A DNA stretch of 64,000 nt from Paenibacillus sp. Root444D2. GTDB lineage: Bacteria > Bacillota > Bacilli > Paenibacillales > NBRC-103111. The DNA lies in contig NZ_LMEO01000052.1 of the NCBI RefSeq assembly GCF_001426375.1, positions 164,261-228,260 of the forward strand, written 5' to 3'. Positions within the stretch are counted from its first letter, which is position 1. Every line of letters starts with the position of its first letter. Positions 51,932 through 60,723 of this stretch are shown piece by piece. A program made the position numbers and the translations under genes. Under the pieces are notes generated by a model, which saw only the letters and a program-made list of their open reading frames with translations, searched no databases and was not told where the DNA came from.

Positions 51932-52008
51932 CAACCTCCTTTGGGATATTATAATCCCTTTCGTAAAGCAGAAAACCCGGACAAGTAAGCCCGGACTTTC
52001 TTGGTTTA

Positions 52009-52158
52009 TTAACGTGTTTCACGATGAAGCGTGTGACGCTTCAGACGCGGACAATACTTTTTCAGCTCCAAACGAGAGGTTTGGGTTCTTTTATTCTTCG
52101 TCGTTGTATAGTTTCTGTCACCAGTTTCGGTACACGCCAATGTAATAATGACTCTCAT
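52009..52158 (-). CDS. rpmG: 50S ribosomal protein L33, zinc-free (C-minus) paralogue
   Basis: A 49-residue L33: [20 protein letters not shown] at the start and [17 protein letters not shown] at the end. The usual CxxC pairs have decayed to CTET and CPRL, so the zinc ribbon cannot form. C-minus L33 paralogues replace the zinc form when zinc is short and are typically Zur-controlled. AGGAGGTG precedes the ATG. It lies 34 bases after the COG0523 GTPase gene on the same strand. Confidence 0.93.
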   Translation of the reverse strand: MRVIITLACTETGDRNYTTTKNKRTQTSRLELKKYCPRLKRHTLHRETR

Positions 52159-52192
52159 ACTGTTCACCTCCTATCATACATCATTACTGAAT

Positions 52193-53413
52193 TTATTGTG
52201 GCAAAGGGCAGGCTTCCTCCAACTCCATTATGGCATTCGGCAGCTCATCCTCGAAACGATTCCAATCTCCTTGCATTTCATCATCCGTTAACAAGCAGGC
52301 ATCCAAAGATGCCACTATACTAACCCGGTCCATCTCAATGCCTATAAATACAACCTTGTTAATGCGATCTCCATAGGTATCATCCCAATGCTTGATTTGT
52401 TCCGCGTCTTCTTCGAGATCGGCTCCTCTTTCACCATCTGGCAGCGCCGCCACCCAATACCCTGCTGGACCGAAGCGAATAGAAGGACCTGCTTGGCTTA
52501 AGTTCTGAGCGTGATCATTGCGAGTTGCAAGCCACATGATCCCTTTAGCTCGGATGATCTCCGCCGGCCAATCTTCCATCCAACTCATCAGCCGCGAAGG
52601 CTCGAACGGGCGAATTCTTTCGTAGACAAAAGAGGAAATGCCATATTCTTCGGTTTCTGGTGTATGGGTTTCCTTCTCCATTTCCCGCATCCAGCCTGCG
52701 GACGTACTTGCTTCATCGAAATTAAATAAATGAGTATTCAAAATATCTGTTGGAGCTACCTTCCCGTGAACCGAACGAATGAATTTGGCTCTAGGTTGTA
52801 AGGAGCGCAGCACGCCCTCTAGCTCAATCAGCTCATCTTCTTCCAGCATGTCACATTTATTCAAAATCAGGACATCACAAAACTCAATTTGGTCAATCAG
52901 AAGATCAACAACTTCGCGAGTATCATCTTCGCCCACAGCTTGACTGCGTTCAAGGAGCGTTTCTCCAGAGGAGTAGTCCGTCCAGAAACGATAGGCGTCT
53001 ACGACGGTTACCATCGTGTCGAGACGGCAAACTTGCGTAAGATCAATCCCTTGCTCTTCATCTATATAGGTGAACGTTTGCGCAACTGGTAAAGGTTCAC
53101 CTACACCTGTTGATTCAATAAGAATATAGTCAAATTTATTCTCTTTAGCAAGCCGCTCTACTTCCTTCAACAGGTCTTCACGTAATGTACAGCAGATACA
53201 GCCATTGGACATTTCAACCAAGCTCTCATTCGTTCGGGAAAGCCCGCTTCCTTCTCTAATCAGCTCAGCGTCGATGTTGACCTCACTTAAATCGTTGACA
53301 ATGACTGCAATTTTTAAGCCATCACGATTATGTAGGACGTGGTTTAATAATGTTGTTTTGCCTGCTCCCAAATAACCGCTTAAGACGGTTACAGGTATTT
53401 TATGATCTACCAA
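52193..53413 (-). CDS. COG0523 (CobW/YciC/ZagA-type) zinc-related GTPase
   Basis: A 406-residue G3E GTPase. Walker [15 protein letters not shown] near residue 12, the metal motif NGCICC near 71, Walker B ESTGVGEP near 100, guanine motif NKCD near 187, and the CobW C-terminal domain (~290-395). In Bacillus the Zur-regulated homologue ZagA supports zinc-dependent folate synthesis under zinc limitation. The start is TTG with AGAGG upstream. A Zur-like palindrome lies 20 bases before it. It probably heads the cobW-rpmG-hypothetical operon. Confidence 0.9.
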   Translation of the reverse strand: MVDHKIPVTVLSGYLGAGKTTLLNHVLHNRDGLKIAVIVNDLSEVNIDAELIREGSGLSRTNESLVEMSNGCICCTLREDLLKEVERLAKENKFDYILIESTGVGEPLPVAQTFTYIDEEQGIDLTQVCRLDTMVTVVDAYRFWTDYSSGETLLERSQAVGEDDTREVVDLLIDQIEFCDVLILNKCDMLEEDELIELEGVLRSLQPRAKFIRSVHGKVAPTDILNTHLFNFDEASTSAGWMREMEKETHTPETEEYGISSFVYERIRPFEPSRLMSWMEDWPAEIIRAKGIMWLATRNDHAQNLSQAGPSIRFGPAGYWVAALPDGERGADLEEDAEQIKHWDDTYGDRINKVVFIGIEMDRVSIVASLDACLLTDDEMQGDWNRFEDELPNAIMELEEACPLPQ

Positions 53414-53433
53414 AGTCCCAACCTCTTTCTATT

Positions 53434-53446
53434 CGTAAATTTTACG
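53434..53446. promoter_or_regulatory. Zur-like box before the COG0523 gene
   Basis: CGTAAA-T-TTTACG, a perfect palindrome that differs from the Zur core CGTAAT-N-ATTACG by one base in each arm. Confidence 0.55.
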
Positions 53447-53484
53447 TATTTGAACGATTAAAAAAAAGCACTACATGTTTCTAT

Positions 53485-54429
53485 TTATTCATTTAACGCT
53501 TTTTTCAATGCTTCCAGGTTATTCGTCATAACACCGATGTAATCAAGGTTTTTCTTTTTGTCATCGTCCGTTAATCCCTCAATTGGGTTCAGCACAGCCG
53601 TTTTCGCACCGACTTCTTTGGCAATTGTACTCGCAACCTTTGGATCTACTAAAGTTTCAAAGAAAATCGTTTGTACCTTATTATCCTTCGCAAATTTAAT
53701 AATATCGGCCATTTTATCAGGAGCTGGCTCTTCTTCAGGGGAAAGTCCAGCAATAGGGACCTGTGTTAGCCCGTATTCTTTGGCCAAATAACCAAAAGCA
53801 GCATGCTGCGTGACGAATTCTTTACGCTTAACATTTTTAAGACCTGTTTTAAATGACTCGTCCAAGGCTTTGAGCTTTCCGATATAAGCATCCGCATTTT
53901 TCCGATAATCCTCTTTGTTAGCAGGGTCAGCTTGCGTTAATCCAACTACAATGGCCTTAACCTCTTGAACAGCAAGAACTGGATTTAACCAAACATGCGG
54001 ATCTTGGATTTTGTCACCATGCGCTTCGTTCTTGTGATCCTCTTGATGCTCTTCTTCCGGTAAGCCTTCCATGAATTCAATTCCTTTACTTGCTTCAACA
54101 ACAACACGATTCTTATTGTCAGCGCTCTTAAGTGATTGCTCCGCCCATCCTTCAACGATACCGTTGTAAACGAACACATTGGCGTTCTTCAATTGTTGCA
54201 TATCTTTCGCACTAGGCTCCCAATCATGGGGTTCAGCCCCCGGCGGGATTAAAGCAATCACATTGGCATGATCACCTGCAACCTGCTTAGTGAATTCATA
54301 CATGGGATAGAAGCTTGTAACGACGTTTAATTTGCCATCGCTTGAAGCGGTGTTAGATGCACAGCCCGATAAGAGAGCAGCTGATAGTACGGTAAAAGCA
54401 ACTGATTTCGTTACCCAGATTTTTTTCAT
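53485..54429 (-). CDS. znuA: Zinc ABC transporter lipoprotein ZnuA/AdcA
   Basis: A 314-residue cluster-A-I binding protein. Lipoprotein signal AFTVLSAALLSGC. Metal ligands: His in GAEPHDWEPS near residue 68, His in DPHVWLNP near 138, HAAFGYLAKEYG near 204 and the Glu/Asp near 275. The acidic His-rich loop EEEHQEDHKNEAHG (~120-133) is the zinc-capture loop. The ATG at 54429 has AGGAGGAAC upstream; the frame is open for 26 more codons inside znuB. Confidence 0.92.
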   Translation of the reverse strand: MKKIWVTKSVAFTVLSAALLSGCASNTASSDGKLNVVTSFYPMYEFTKQVAGDHANVIALIPPGAEPHDWEPSAKDMQQLKNANVFVYNGIVEGWAEQSLKSADNKNRVVVEASKGIEFMEGLPEEEHQEDHKNEAHGDKIQDPHVWLNPVLAVQEVKAIVVGLTQADPANKEDYRKNADAYIGKLKALDESFKTGLKNVKRKEFVTQHAAFGYLAKEYGLTQVPIAGLSPEEEPAPDKMADIIKFAKDNKVQTIFFETLVDPKVASTIAKEVGAKTAVLNPIEGLTDDDKKKNLDYIGVMTNNLEALKKALNE

Positions 54430-54445
54430 TACCTTGTTCCTCCTA

Positions 54446-55330
54446 CTATTTGTTGAATGATGAAATTGTCGTTTCTTTGGAAAAACGAGGGATGATGTCA
54501 CCTGCATTTTTTGCTTTGCTTTTGCTAAATGTCAGAACGACCTTTTTTAATCCCAAGCCAGTAATAAGAATAAATAAGAGAAGCAGCGCTATCGTTCCTC
54601 CCGGGGGTGTACTAAGCTGATAGGAAGCGGTAAGTCCGGAAATGACACCAAGTAACCCAATACTCATAGCTATAAAAAGTGCGGATGTAAAACTAGGAGC
54701 AATTCGAATGGCAAGTGCCGCGGGCAGCACGATTAATGCCGAAACGAGAAGTACTCCAACAATTGGCATAGCCGCAGATACAATCATACCTGTTATGATG
54801 CTAAAGCCAAGTGAGATCCATTTCACCGGGAGGCCACTAGTCTTAGCCGTATCTTCATCGAATGTAATCTGATAAAGCGGACGACGGAATAGATAGAAAA
54901 AGATGCCCCCGAATATCGCTACCACAAACATAAGGAGAAGCTCGGTTTCATTCACAGCAACAACAGAGCCGAATAAATAAGCGGAGAAGCCTTTATTAAT
55001 GCTTTGCTTGAGACTCATGATGATCACAGCTGTAGATAATCCACCCACCATGATGATGGCAACCGAAATTTCACTATAGGTTTTATATGACCTCCTTACA
55101 TATTCAACAGCTATAGCTCCCAGCGTAGCTACGACGAATCCAGTCAAGGTTGGATTGATGTTTAGATACGCACCTCCTGCAACCCCTGCTAAAGAAACAT
55201 GGGAGAGCATGTCAGCCATCAATGCTTGCCTCCGTAGCATCAGATATACCCCCAGAATCGAAGCCAGGATAGCAATTAACCCACCGGCACAAAATGCCCG
55301 CTGCATGAAGTCGTAGTGCAGCATTTCCAT
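54446..55330 (-). CDS. znuB: Zinc ABC transporter permease ZnuB/AdcB
   Basis: A 294-residue ABC-3 family permease with about eight membrane segments: LIAILASILGVYLMLRRQ near residue 19 and ADMLSHVSLAGVAGGAYL near 39 are family marks. The start has GGAGGATGG upstream and lies 55 bases inside znuC; ATGs two and eight codons later are alternatives. 16 bases separate it from znuA, so znuCBA is one operon. Confidence 0.9.
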   Translation of the reverse strand: MEMLHYDFMQRAFCAGGLIAILASILGVYLMLRRQALMADMLSHVSLAGVAGGAYLNINPTLTGFVVATLGAIAVEYVRRSYKTYSEISVAIIMVGGLSTAVIIMSLKQSINKGFSAYLFGSVVAVNETELLLMFVVAIFGGIFFYLFRRPLYQITFDEDTAKTSGLPVKWISLGFSIITGMIVSAAMPIVGVLLVSALIVLPAALAIRIAPSFTSALFIAMSIGLLGVISGLTASYQLSTPPGGTIALLLLFILITGLGLKKVVLTFSKSKAKNAGDIIPRFSKETTISSFNK

Positions 55331-55983
55331 CCGCCATCCTCCTTCCTCTCCAACTCAATAATACGATCCAGATAGGGTGCAACCTCACTAAGGCCATGCG
55401 TCACCATAACAACAGTTCGCCCGTGAGCTTTCACTTGATGATGCATCAACTCGTAAAAGCCAAATCGGCTGTCCTGATCCATCCCTGTTGTCGGTTCATC
55501 GAGAACAAGCATATCGGGCTCCTGTGCAAGCGCTCTGGCTATGCAAATACGCTGCTTTTGGCCACCTGAGAGCTCACCGATCTTGCGCTTGCGCAAATCC
55601 CACATCCCAACCTGACGAAGTGCTTTCTCCGTCTGCACTTCATCTTCTTTGTCGAGTTTACGAAACCATGAGCGGCTTGCATATCTGCCTGATTGGACAA
55701 ACTCCATTATCGTGCTAGGAAATCCACTGTTGAAGGCGGAGATTTGCTGAGATACGTAACCCACTCTCAGCTTGCTCCCCTCTTTATTGGTTGAAGACAA
55801 GAAAATACTCCCTTTCCAAGGATCAAGCAAGCCAAGAAGTAATTTCAGCAAGGTCGACTTGGCTGCACCATTGGGGCCCGTAATAGCTACAAATTCACCA
55901 GACTGAATCTCTACACTCGCGTCTTGAATACACGGGACGTCATTGTAACCGAATTCCACCTCATCCATGGAGGCAACTAGCAT
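55276..55983 (-). CDS. znuC: Zinc ABC transporter ATPase ZnuC/AdcC
   Basis: A 235-residue ATPase: Walker A GPNGAAKST near residue 37 (Ala in place of the usual second Gly, a change known in metal-type ATPases), signature LSGGQKQRICIARAL near 139, Walker B MLVLDEPTTGMDQD near 162, and H-loop VTHGLSEV. The C-terminus carries GWKCCTTTSCSGH, a Cys/His cluster that overlaps the znuB start and could sense zinc. Two Zur-like boxes lie upstream. Confidence 0.9.
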   Translation of the reverse strand: MLVASMDEVEFGYNDVPCIQDASVEIQSGEFVAITGPNGAAKSTLLKLLLGLLDPWKGSIFLSSTNKEGSKLRVGYVSQQISAFNSGFPSTIMEFVQSGRYASRSWFRKLDKEDEVQTEKALRQVGMWDLRKRKIGELSGGQKQRICIARALAQEPDMLVLDEPTTGMDQDSRFGFYELMHHQVKAHGRTVVMVTHGLSEVAPYLDRIIELERKEDGGWKCCTTTSCSGHFVPVG

Positions 55984-56008
55984 AAGAACAAATCCTTTCC
56001 GGCTTTAT

Positions 56009-56024
56009 ATGTAAAAATTACGAT
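56009..56024. promoter_or_regulatory. Zur-like box 1 of znuCBA
   Basis: TGTAAAAATTACGA, two mismatches from CGTAATNATTACGA, 27 bases before znuC. Confidence 0.5.
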
Positions 56025-56101
56025 TTTAAATTGTGACAATCCTCGATTCATCTGTCGAAGCCCAAACTACAAGTAAGTTATTAGACTATACGTTCGATTA
56101 A

Positions 56102-56116
56102 TCGTAATAATTACTT
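56102..56116. promoter_or_regulatory. Zur-like box 2 of znuCBA
   Basis: TCGTAATAATTACTT matches the 7-1-7 Zur consensus TCGTAATNATTACGA at 13 of 15 positions. Confidence 0.6.
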
Positions 56117-56164
56117 ATTACACTGAAGAATATATCTTTTTCCAGCGGTTGTGTCAAGAGCAAA

Positions 56165-56382
56165 TAAGCGCGGAAAACGCGCTTAATCTAGATTGCTCGA
56201 ACCATTAAGCGCGAAAAACGCGCTTTCCGCGAGAGCTCCCTGACCCGACAGAGTCTGAGAAGTCGAAAATCGACTTCTCAGTAGACCACCCTGCGCGTCC
56301 GCGCTGATTAAGCGCGGAAAACGCGCTTAATCTAGATTGCTCGAACCATTAAGCGCGAAAAACGCGCTTTCCGCGAGAGCTC
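56165..56382. repeat. Exact 74-bp direct repeat of GC-rich hairpins, two copies 144 bp apart
   Basis: Bases 56165-56238 and 56309-56382 are identical. Each holds two hairpins (TAAGCGCG-GAAAA-CGCGCTTA and TAAGCGCG-AAAAA-CGCGCTT) joined by TCTAGATTGCTCGAACCAT. Between them is a perfect 11-bp hairpin TGAGAAGTCGA-AAA-TCGACTTCTCA (56256-56280). Confidence 0.95.
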
Positions 56383-56405
56383 GCTAAGTCGACAGAATCT
56401 GAGAA

Positions 56406-56470
56406 GCTGAAAAACGCGCTTAATCTAGATGCCCGAACCAATTAAGCGCGAAAACCGCGCTCAATCTGAA
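56406..56470. repeat. Third, degenerate copy of the hairpin repeat
   Basis: AAAAACGCGCTTAATCTAGA, then ...AACCAATTAAGCGCG-AAAACCGCGCT: same order as the 74-bp repeat with a small deletion and several changes. Confidence 0.85.
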
Positions 56471-56551
56471 ACTCACGAATAAGAAAGAGACTGTCCAAAG
56501 TCTATTTGGAAAGTTCAGCCCCTACCTCATGCATTTCGCAGTCTGCCTGCA

Positions 56552-56684
56552 ATTTCCATTGGAGTTAATCCAACGGAAATGGTGATTTAGGACCCTAAAA
56601 GTCAATTCTATTGGAGTTATTCCAATAGAATTACGAAAATCGAAGCTTGAGAGTCGATTCCATTGGAAAAGATCCAATGGAAAT
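56552..56684. repeat. Three related 28-29-bp palindromes at ~52-bp spacing
   Basis: Palindromes at 56552-56580, 56604-56632 and 56657-56684 share the core ATTGGA...TCCAAT, with outer arms that vary in pairs: TTTCC/GGAAA, ATTCT/AGAAT and TTCC/GGAA. Arm changes are largely compensatory, suggesting pairing is kept. Confidence 0.9.
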
Positions 56685-56739
56685 ATGATTTTCGTGCTGA
56701 AAACGATTACGAATGTCCAATTAGGTCAAAAGACAATAA

Positions 56740-56783
56740 GGGCTGTCCACAAGTAGATTTATCTACTTATGGGACAACCCCAA
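56740..56783. other. Long imperfect hairpin
   Basis: GGGCTGTCCACAAGTAGA-TTTA-TCTACTTATGGGACAACCCC, without a T-run on either side. Together with the repeats it fills the 900 bases between znuC and the TetR gene, which hold no supported gene. Confidence 0.75.
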
Positions 56784-56885
56784 ACCCAGAACATATAAAT
56801 GCCTATATGTATAAGAAAAAACATTCACCCCAAGGAGTGAACGCCATATGATGTGCCACCGTCTTTACTAAAAGCGAATACGGTT

Positions 56886-57467
56886 TTATTTTTTCATCAA
56901 TCCAAACGAGGTATTTAGAATGGTTTCGATTTGCTCCACCGGCACCCCTGTTTTCTCTAGAATACGGGTACCACGCAAGGCATTTGCCAAGAAGGCTCCT
57001 AATTCTTTGCTTGTGAAGCGTGTCGTAATCTCTCCAATTGCTTGCCCTTTACTAATCACTTCCTCGAGCACAAGCTGGACGTCACTGAACATTCTTTCAA
57101 CTTCATTAGTTACTTCCTCATCGCTCATTCCAAATTCCAACGCTGTGTTGACCATTAGACATCCGTTGCGGCTATCTTCGTTTTTCGAATAAAGTGAAGC
57201 GGACTTAACGGCGTTTAGAATTTCCGTTGGCGACCCGCCTTGATCGACCATTTCTCGAAGTGACTCGAGATTTTGCGCTCGATACAGAGCAAGTGCTTTT
57301 AGAAAAAGTGAGCGTTTGTCTTCAAAGACGCCATACAGACTTTGTTTTTTGACATGAGTTTTATTGGTGAGGTCTTCGAATGAGGTTGCTTTATAACCTT
57401 TTGCCCAAAAAACTTCCATCGACTGATTCAATACCTTATCAACATCAAATTCTCTTGGTCTGCTCAT
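56886..57467 (-). CDS. TetR/AcrR-family repressor
   Basis: A 193-residue TetR protein. N-terminal HTH: FEDLTNKTHVKKQSLYGVF near residues 30-48, preceded by MEVFWAKGYKATS. The C-terminal ligand domain has the TetR_C pattern of the YxaF/LmrA group: GCLMVNTALEFG near 103 and TSKELGAFLANALRGTRIL near 150. Regulators of this kind often control a neighbouring drug efflux or oxidoreductase gene, but no such target is adjacent. The ligand is unknown. Confidence 0.85.
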   Translation of the reverse strand: MSRPREFDVDKVLNQSMEVFWAKGYKATSFEDLTNKTHVKKQSLYGVFEDKRSLFLKALALYRAQNLESLREMVDQGGSPTEILNAVKSASLYSKNEDSRNGCLMVNTALEFGMSDEEVTNEVERMFSDVQLVLEEVISKGQAIGEITTRFTSKELGAFLANALRGTRILEKTGVPVEQIETILNTSFGLMKK

Positions 57468-57644
57468 AAGGAAATCATACTCTTAGTTGACTACGCAATC
57501 AAGAACTTAGCCGCAGCTTCTGGCTCATATCGCGTATATGCAATAAGTAGATGATTTCCTGTTGCGAAAATAATTTATGTAAGATGAATAAAAAACCATT
57601 TAATCCACAAAATACTTCTACACCACAAAAAAGGAGTGAATCAA

Positions 57645-57863
57645 ATGGCTAGAAGAAACAGCAATACATTAGTCGTGCAACAAGCAAGAGCAGCTCTTGA
57701 CCAAATGAAATACGAAGTCGCTCAAGAATTAGGTATTCAGATTCCTCAAGACGGTTATTACGGCTACATGGCTACTCGTGATACTGGCGCAATCGGCGGT
57801 AACATTACGAGAAGATTAGTTCAATTGGCCGAACAACAATTAACCGGCGGAATTAGACGCTAA
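57645..57863 (+). CDS. Alpha/beta-type small acid-soluble spore protein
   Basis: A 72-residue SASP that coats and protects DNA in dormant spores. ALDQMKYEVAQELGI near residue 15 contains the germination-protease site (cut after E in the KYEVA/E-rich stretch), and GGNITRRLVQLAEQQL near 49 is the second DNA-binding helix. The ATG at 57645 has AAAAAGGAG upstream; an ATG three codons earlier overlaps that site. Expression should depend on the forespore factor sigma-G; I could not fix the promoter. Confidence 0.93.
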   Translation: MARRNSNTLVVQQARAALDQMKYEVAQELGIQIPQDGYYGYMATRDTGAIGGNITRRLVQLAEQQLTGGIRR

Positions 57864-57887
57864 TTCCTTTGGTGATGTGCAAGCAAA

Positions 57888-57938
57888 CAAAAAGACTGTA
57901 ACCACCACTTCCTCCTTTGGTGATTCAGTCTTTTTTAT
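57888..57938. terminator. Bidirectional terminator between the spore protein and DNA ligase genes
   Basis: AAAAGACTG/CAGTCTTTT outer stem with inner ACCACCA/TGGTGA pairing and T/A runs on both sides. Confidence 0.85.
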
Positions 57939-58784
57939 TTAGATAACGAATTCGATGAATACTGGCGACCTCAGTTTTCCGCTTTTGGTCCAATTTCTTG
58001 TCTTAATCTTTGCCATGATTCGTGGTTCCATATAAGCAAAACTCTGATCTTCCTTGAATACTAATCGATTCTTCACACTATCTAGGGCTTTCTGGTGAAT
58101 TGGTGTTACACCTGACTCTATAACCCCGACTGGGAATTTGGAGCCATCAGCTGCATCAATAGAGGCCAATAACGCAAAATTATTTTTTCTGTAACCGGAT
58201 ATGTACACATCCGCATAAGTCCAATTGATCACCTTTTGCCACTGTTTGGAGCGTTTTTCTATTTCATATTTGGAATTTTCTTTTTTAGATTTCATGATGA
58301 TGCCCTCAAGTCCCCGCCCACGAACCTGCTCAAAATATTCTACTGCGTTCCCTTCAAACACGTTAACCTTTTTATAGTTCTCATTTTCAATGAAAGCCTT
58401 GTCCAACAGTTCTTTACGCCCCATTAAGGTTAGACCCGTGACATCGATTCCCTTGTATCTTAAGATGTCGAATGCGCAGAATATCACAGGTGTTTTGTTT
58501 TTCCTAGATAAAAATCTGGCCGACATGGCTTCAAAGTCTGGTTTCCCTTGCTCATCAATAATCATTAATGCACCATCAAGTATGGTTCCTTCAGGCAGGG
58601 GGCATTTATACAACTCCGGGAATTTATTTGTGATCAAGTTATTATGTCTGGTATAAACATAGAGTTTATCCATATTGGAAATAATACACCTAAGACCCTC
58701 TAATTTTAATTCCGCTATATGATTTTTACTGTAAAATGGTTTATTATCTTTTGCATTGTATGCAAGCATAGGAGAAATGAACAT
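57939..58784 (-). CDS. ATP-dependent DNA ligase-like protein with altered catalytic motifs
   Basis: A 281-residue minimal ligase: adenylation domain (~1-190) and OB-fold (~195-281). Motif I is ELKLEGLR (consensus KxDGxR), so the nucleophile Lys27 is kept but Asp is Glu. Motif III is TILDGALMI (consensus DGE), so the acidic residue is Ala. Motif IV EGIIMKSK and motif V WQKVI are normal. It resembles the short Bacillus/Paenibacillus LigB group. Activity is doubtful with both changes. No Ku or polymerase partner is nearby. Starts MFISPMLAYN, typical of the family. Confidence 0.82.
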   Translation of the reverse strand: MFISPMLAYNAKDNKPFYSKNHIAELKLEGLRCIISNMDKLYVYTRHNNLITNKFPELYKCPLPEGTILDGALMIIDEQGKPDFEAMSARFLSRKNKTPVIFCAFDILRYKGIDVTGLTLMGRKELLDKAFIENENYKKVNVFEGNAVEYFEQVRGRGLEGIIMKSKKENSKYEIEKRSKQWQKVINWTYADVYISGYRKNNFALLASIDAADGSKFPVGVIESGVTPIHQKALDSVKNRLVFKEDQSFAYMEPRIMAKIKTRNWTKSGKLRSPVFIEFVI

Positions 58785-58852
58785 TTTTAATCACCCTAAG
58801 CTAAATGATACTTCACTGTTATTCATCTGCCTAATGGAACTTGGAGGAAAAC

Positions 58853-59274
58853 TCATTTAAGGTAAGGATGCAAAAGGTTTTCCAGTAGCGGTTTTAGTGC
58901 TTCACTCATTCTCTTGTAGCCTAAATCAGACGGATGTATGCCATCTACTGTGCATTCCCCGTATGCTATTCCAAGCATCTCTTCTCCATTAAAAAAATGG
59001 ATGTGATCATCTCCGCTTTGCCGCAATCGTTCTACTATTTCCTGTTGGAATTGCTTCCGCTCCTCCCGTTGTCGAAACATATGGACGTCGAATGCCTCCT
59101 TCGCAAGCCGGATTTGTGAAACCAGCAGAATGGGCAGTAGACAGCATCTTGCTTCAGCCAAGGCAGTCCCATAACCCGAAAAGGTTCTTTCAGAGGTGAG
59201 TACCAACTCCAAGCTTTATCCTGATTGTCATCGACCCTCAAAGCTGAGTCTAATTTGCTAACGTCCTTGCTCAT
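58853..59274 (-). pseudogene. SGNH/GDSL esterase remnant with internal deletion and frameshift
   Basis: The first part, starting at the ATG at 59274, reads WSWYSPLKEPFRVMGLPWLK, the N-terminal sandwich region of SGNH_2 esterases. Another frame ends with GECTVDGIHPSDLGYKRM, the catalytic Asp-His block. The GDS nucleophile region between is missing, and the halves are out of frame. It is a decayed carbohydrate-esterase gene. Its start overlaps the stop of the permease remnant (ATGA), showing they were once an operon. Confidence 0.8.
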
Positions 59275-59744
59275 CCCTTCACACTCCCCATCACAATTCC
59301 TTTGGTGAAATAACGCTATAAGAATGGATACAACAGCAGAATCGGCAATGCGCCGAGAAAAATTTGCGCCGCTCTCGCCGTTCGATCCGAAACCAGATTA
59401 ATCAGCTCCAGATCCGTCACGAAAATCGCCATTTCGGACAAATTCAGGATTGGGGTAGCAGCAGTCGAAGACGTCACATAAGTGCTCAAGAAGCAAAATA
59501 GGAAATCAACATCTTGGCTTTTCAAATATGACGATGCGGCAAAAGACTTATCTACACCATCGACAAAGCCTGCCGAAACCACCTCGACGTCGTGTTTCCG
59601 AAGCATTTCCTCAAATTCACGGCCGTAGCCCTCTAACTCCTCTTTTAATCCCGGAAATTGTGCCCAATAAGGCTCGTGACCAACCGTCATAACGCCGACT
59701 CGCGCTTTTGCTTTTTTGAATAAAGTACTCATTTCACTCATCAT
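59271..59744 (-). pseudogene. Chimeric remnant: L-arabinose/L-fucose isomerase N-terminus joined to sugar ABC permease C-terminus
   Basis: The first ~100 residues (VGHEPYWAQFPGLKEELEGY, DVDFLFCFLSTYVTSS) are the start of an isomerase. After that the frame reads LVSDRTARAAQIFLGALPIL then LLYPFL, stop TAG, RYFTKGIVMGSVKG and TGA, which is the end of a YtcP/LplC-type permease with Gln changed to a nonsense codon. A deletion has fused the two genes, removing the rest of both. AGGAGG precedes the ATG, so a 142-residue product may still be made, but no function is likely. Confidence 0.8.
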
Positions 59745-59901
59745 CCTCCTCGGTAAGTTTACCCTTTAAGCTTAGTGAAATCGGTCTATTGAAACAATGA
59801 ACAATCCAATAATTATTTCAATTATTCTACGATTTCAGTTACAATAAGAAGATGATCATCAACCTCAACAAAGACAAGAGAATTTGTCAAAGGAGCCTTC
59901 T

Positions 59902-60693
59902 ATGATCGAACCGGTTGCTATCTATTTCGAGCATTGTGAGCCAAACAACTGGCATGTACCAAAAAGTATGACAAATAACCATATTTTAATCCTCATTACA
60001 AATGGAACCATTCTCTACACGGTTGAAGACCATACCTTTACTATGCAAAAAGGCGATCTTATATTTGTTCCCCAAGGCGTTTGGCGCAGTGCGTTGAATG
60101 CGAGCAAAGAAGCTCATGACATGTATGTCGCTCACTTTCATTATCAAGGCGACGGGGATGGACTTCCTATGCTTATTGCACCTGATCGTTGTTTAACCAC
60201 GCCTTTTAACTTTGACTATATCAAGCAGAGATTTTCACTGCTGACCCAGCATTGGCTGCGCAAATCTGCCTACTCGGACACCATTTGCCACAGCATCCTG
60301 CTTGAAATGCTTGCTATCATCAACGAAGAAATCGATTCTCAATCGATACAGGGCAAATCCTATAGTATCGTTATGCTGCTTCAAGCCTATATTCTTAATC
60401 ATTATCACCGCACCATCTCCGTTACCGAATTAGCTAAACACGTGGAGCGAACCCCTAACTATGTCAGCACCATTTTCAAACAGGTTACCGGACAATCCGT
60501 CACTGACTACATGCAGCAAATCCGCATTGCCGCCGCCTGCGACCTGTTGACCAACTCACAGATGAACGTAGGAGAAATCTCCGATTTTCTCGGATTTTGC
60601 GAGCAGTCGTATTTTAACAAAGTGTTTAAAAAGTGTACCGGCACCCTGCCCTCGACCTACGTGAAGGAAAAGGTGAAGATATGGAAATCTTAA
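59902..60693 (+). CDS. AraC-family regulator (first of two)
   Basis: A 263-residue AraC protein. The N-terminal cupin sensor (~25-100) has [29 protein letters not shown] (read in part), and the C-terminal double HTH holds [20 protein letters not shown] near residue 180 and [20 protein letters not shown] near 229. The ATG at 59902 has AAAGGAG upstream; a TTG six codons earlier touches that site. It diverges from the decayed sugar locus, which was probably its target. Confidence 0.88.
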   Translation: MIEPVAIYFEHCEPNNWHVPKSMTNNHILILITNGTILYTVEDHTFTMQKGDLIFVPQGVWRSALNASKEAHDMYVAHFHYQGDGDGLPMLIAPDRCLTTPFNFDYIKQRFSLLTQHWLRKSAYSDTICHSILLEMLAIINEEIDSQSIQGKSYSIVMLLQAYILNHYHRTISVTELAKHVERTPNYVSTIFKQVTGQSVTDYMQQIRIAAACDLLTNSQMNVGEISDFLGFCEQSYFNKVFKKCTGTLPSTYVKEKVKIWKS

Positions 60694-60723
60694 GCTGTTA
60701 CAGAAAAAGGGGGTTGTCATGCC

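Noticed and set aside
56165-56470. The hairpin repeats as a CRISPR array
   Set aside because: The period is 144 bp, units are themselves double hairpins, and only two exact copies exist.
56663-56851. A 62-codon plus-strand frame
   Set aside because: It covers a palindrome and a long hairpin, with no ribosome site or recognisable motif.
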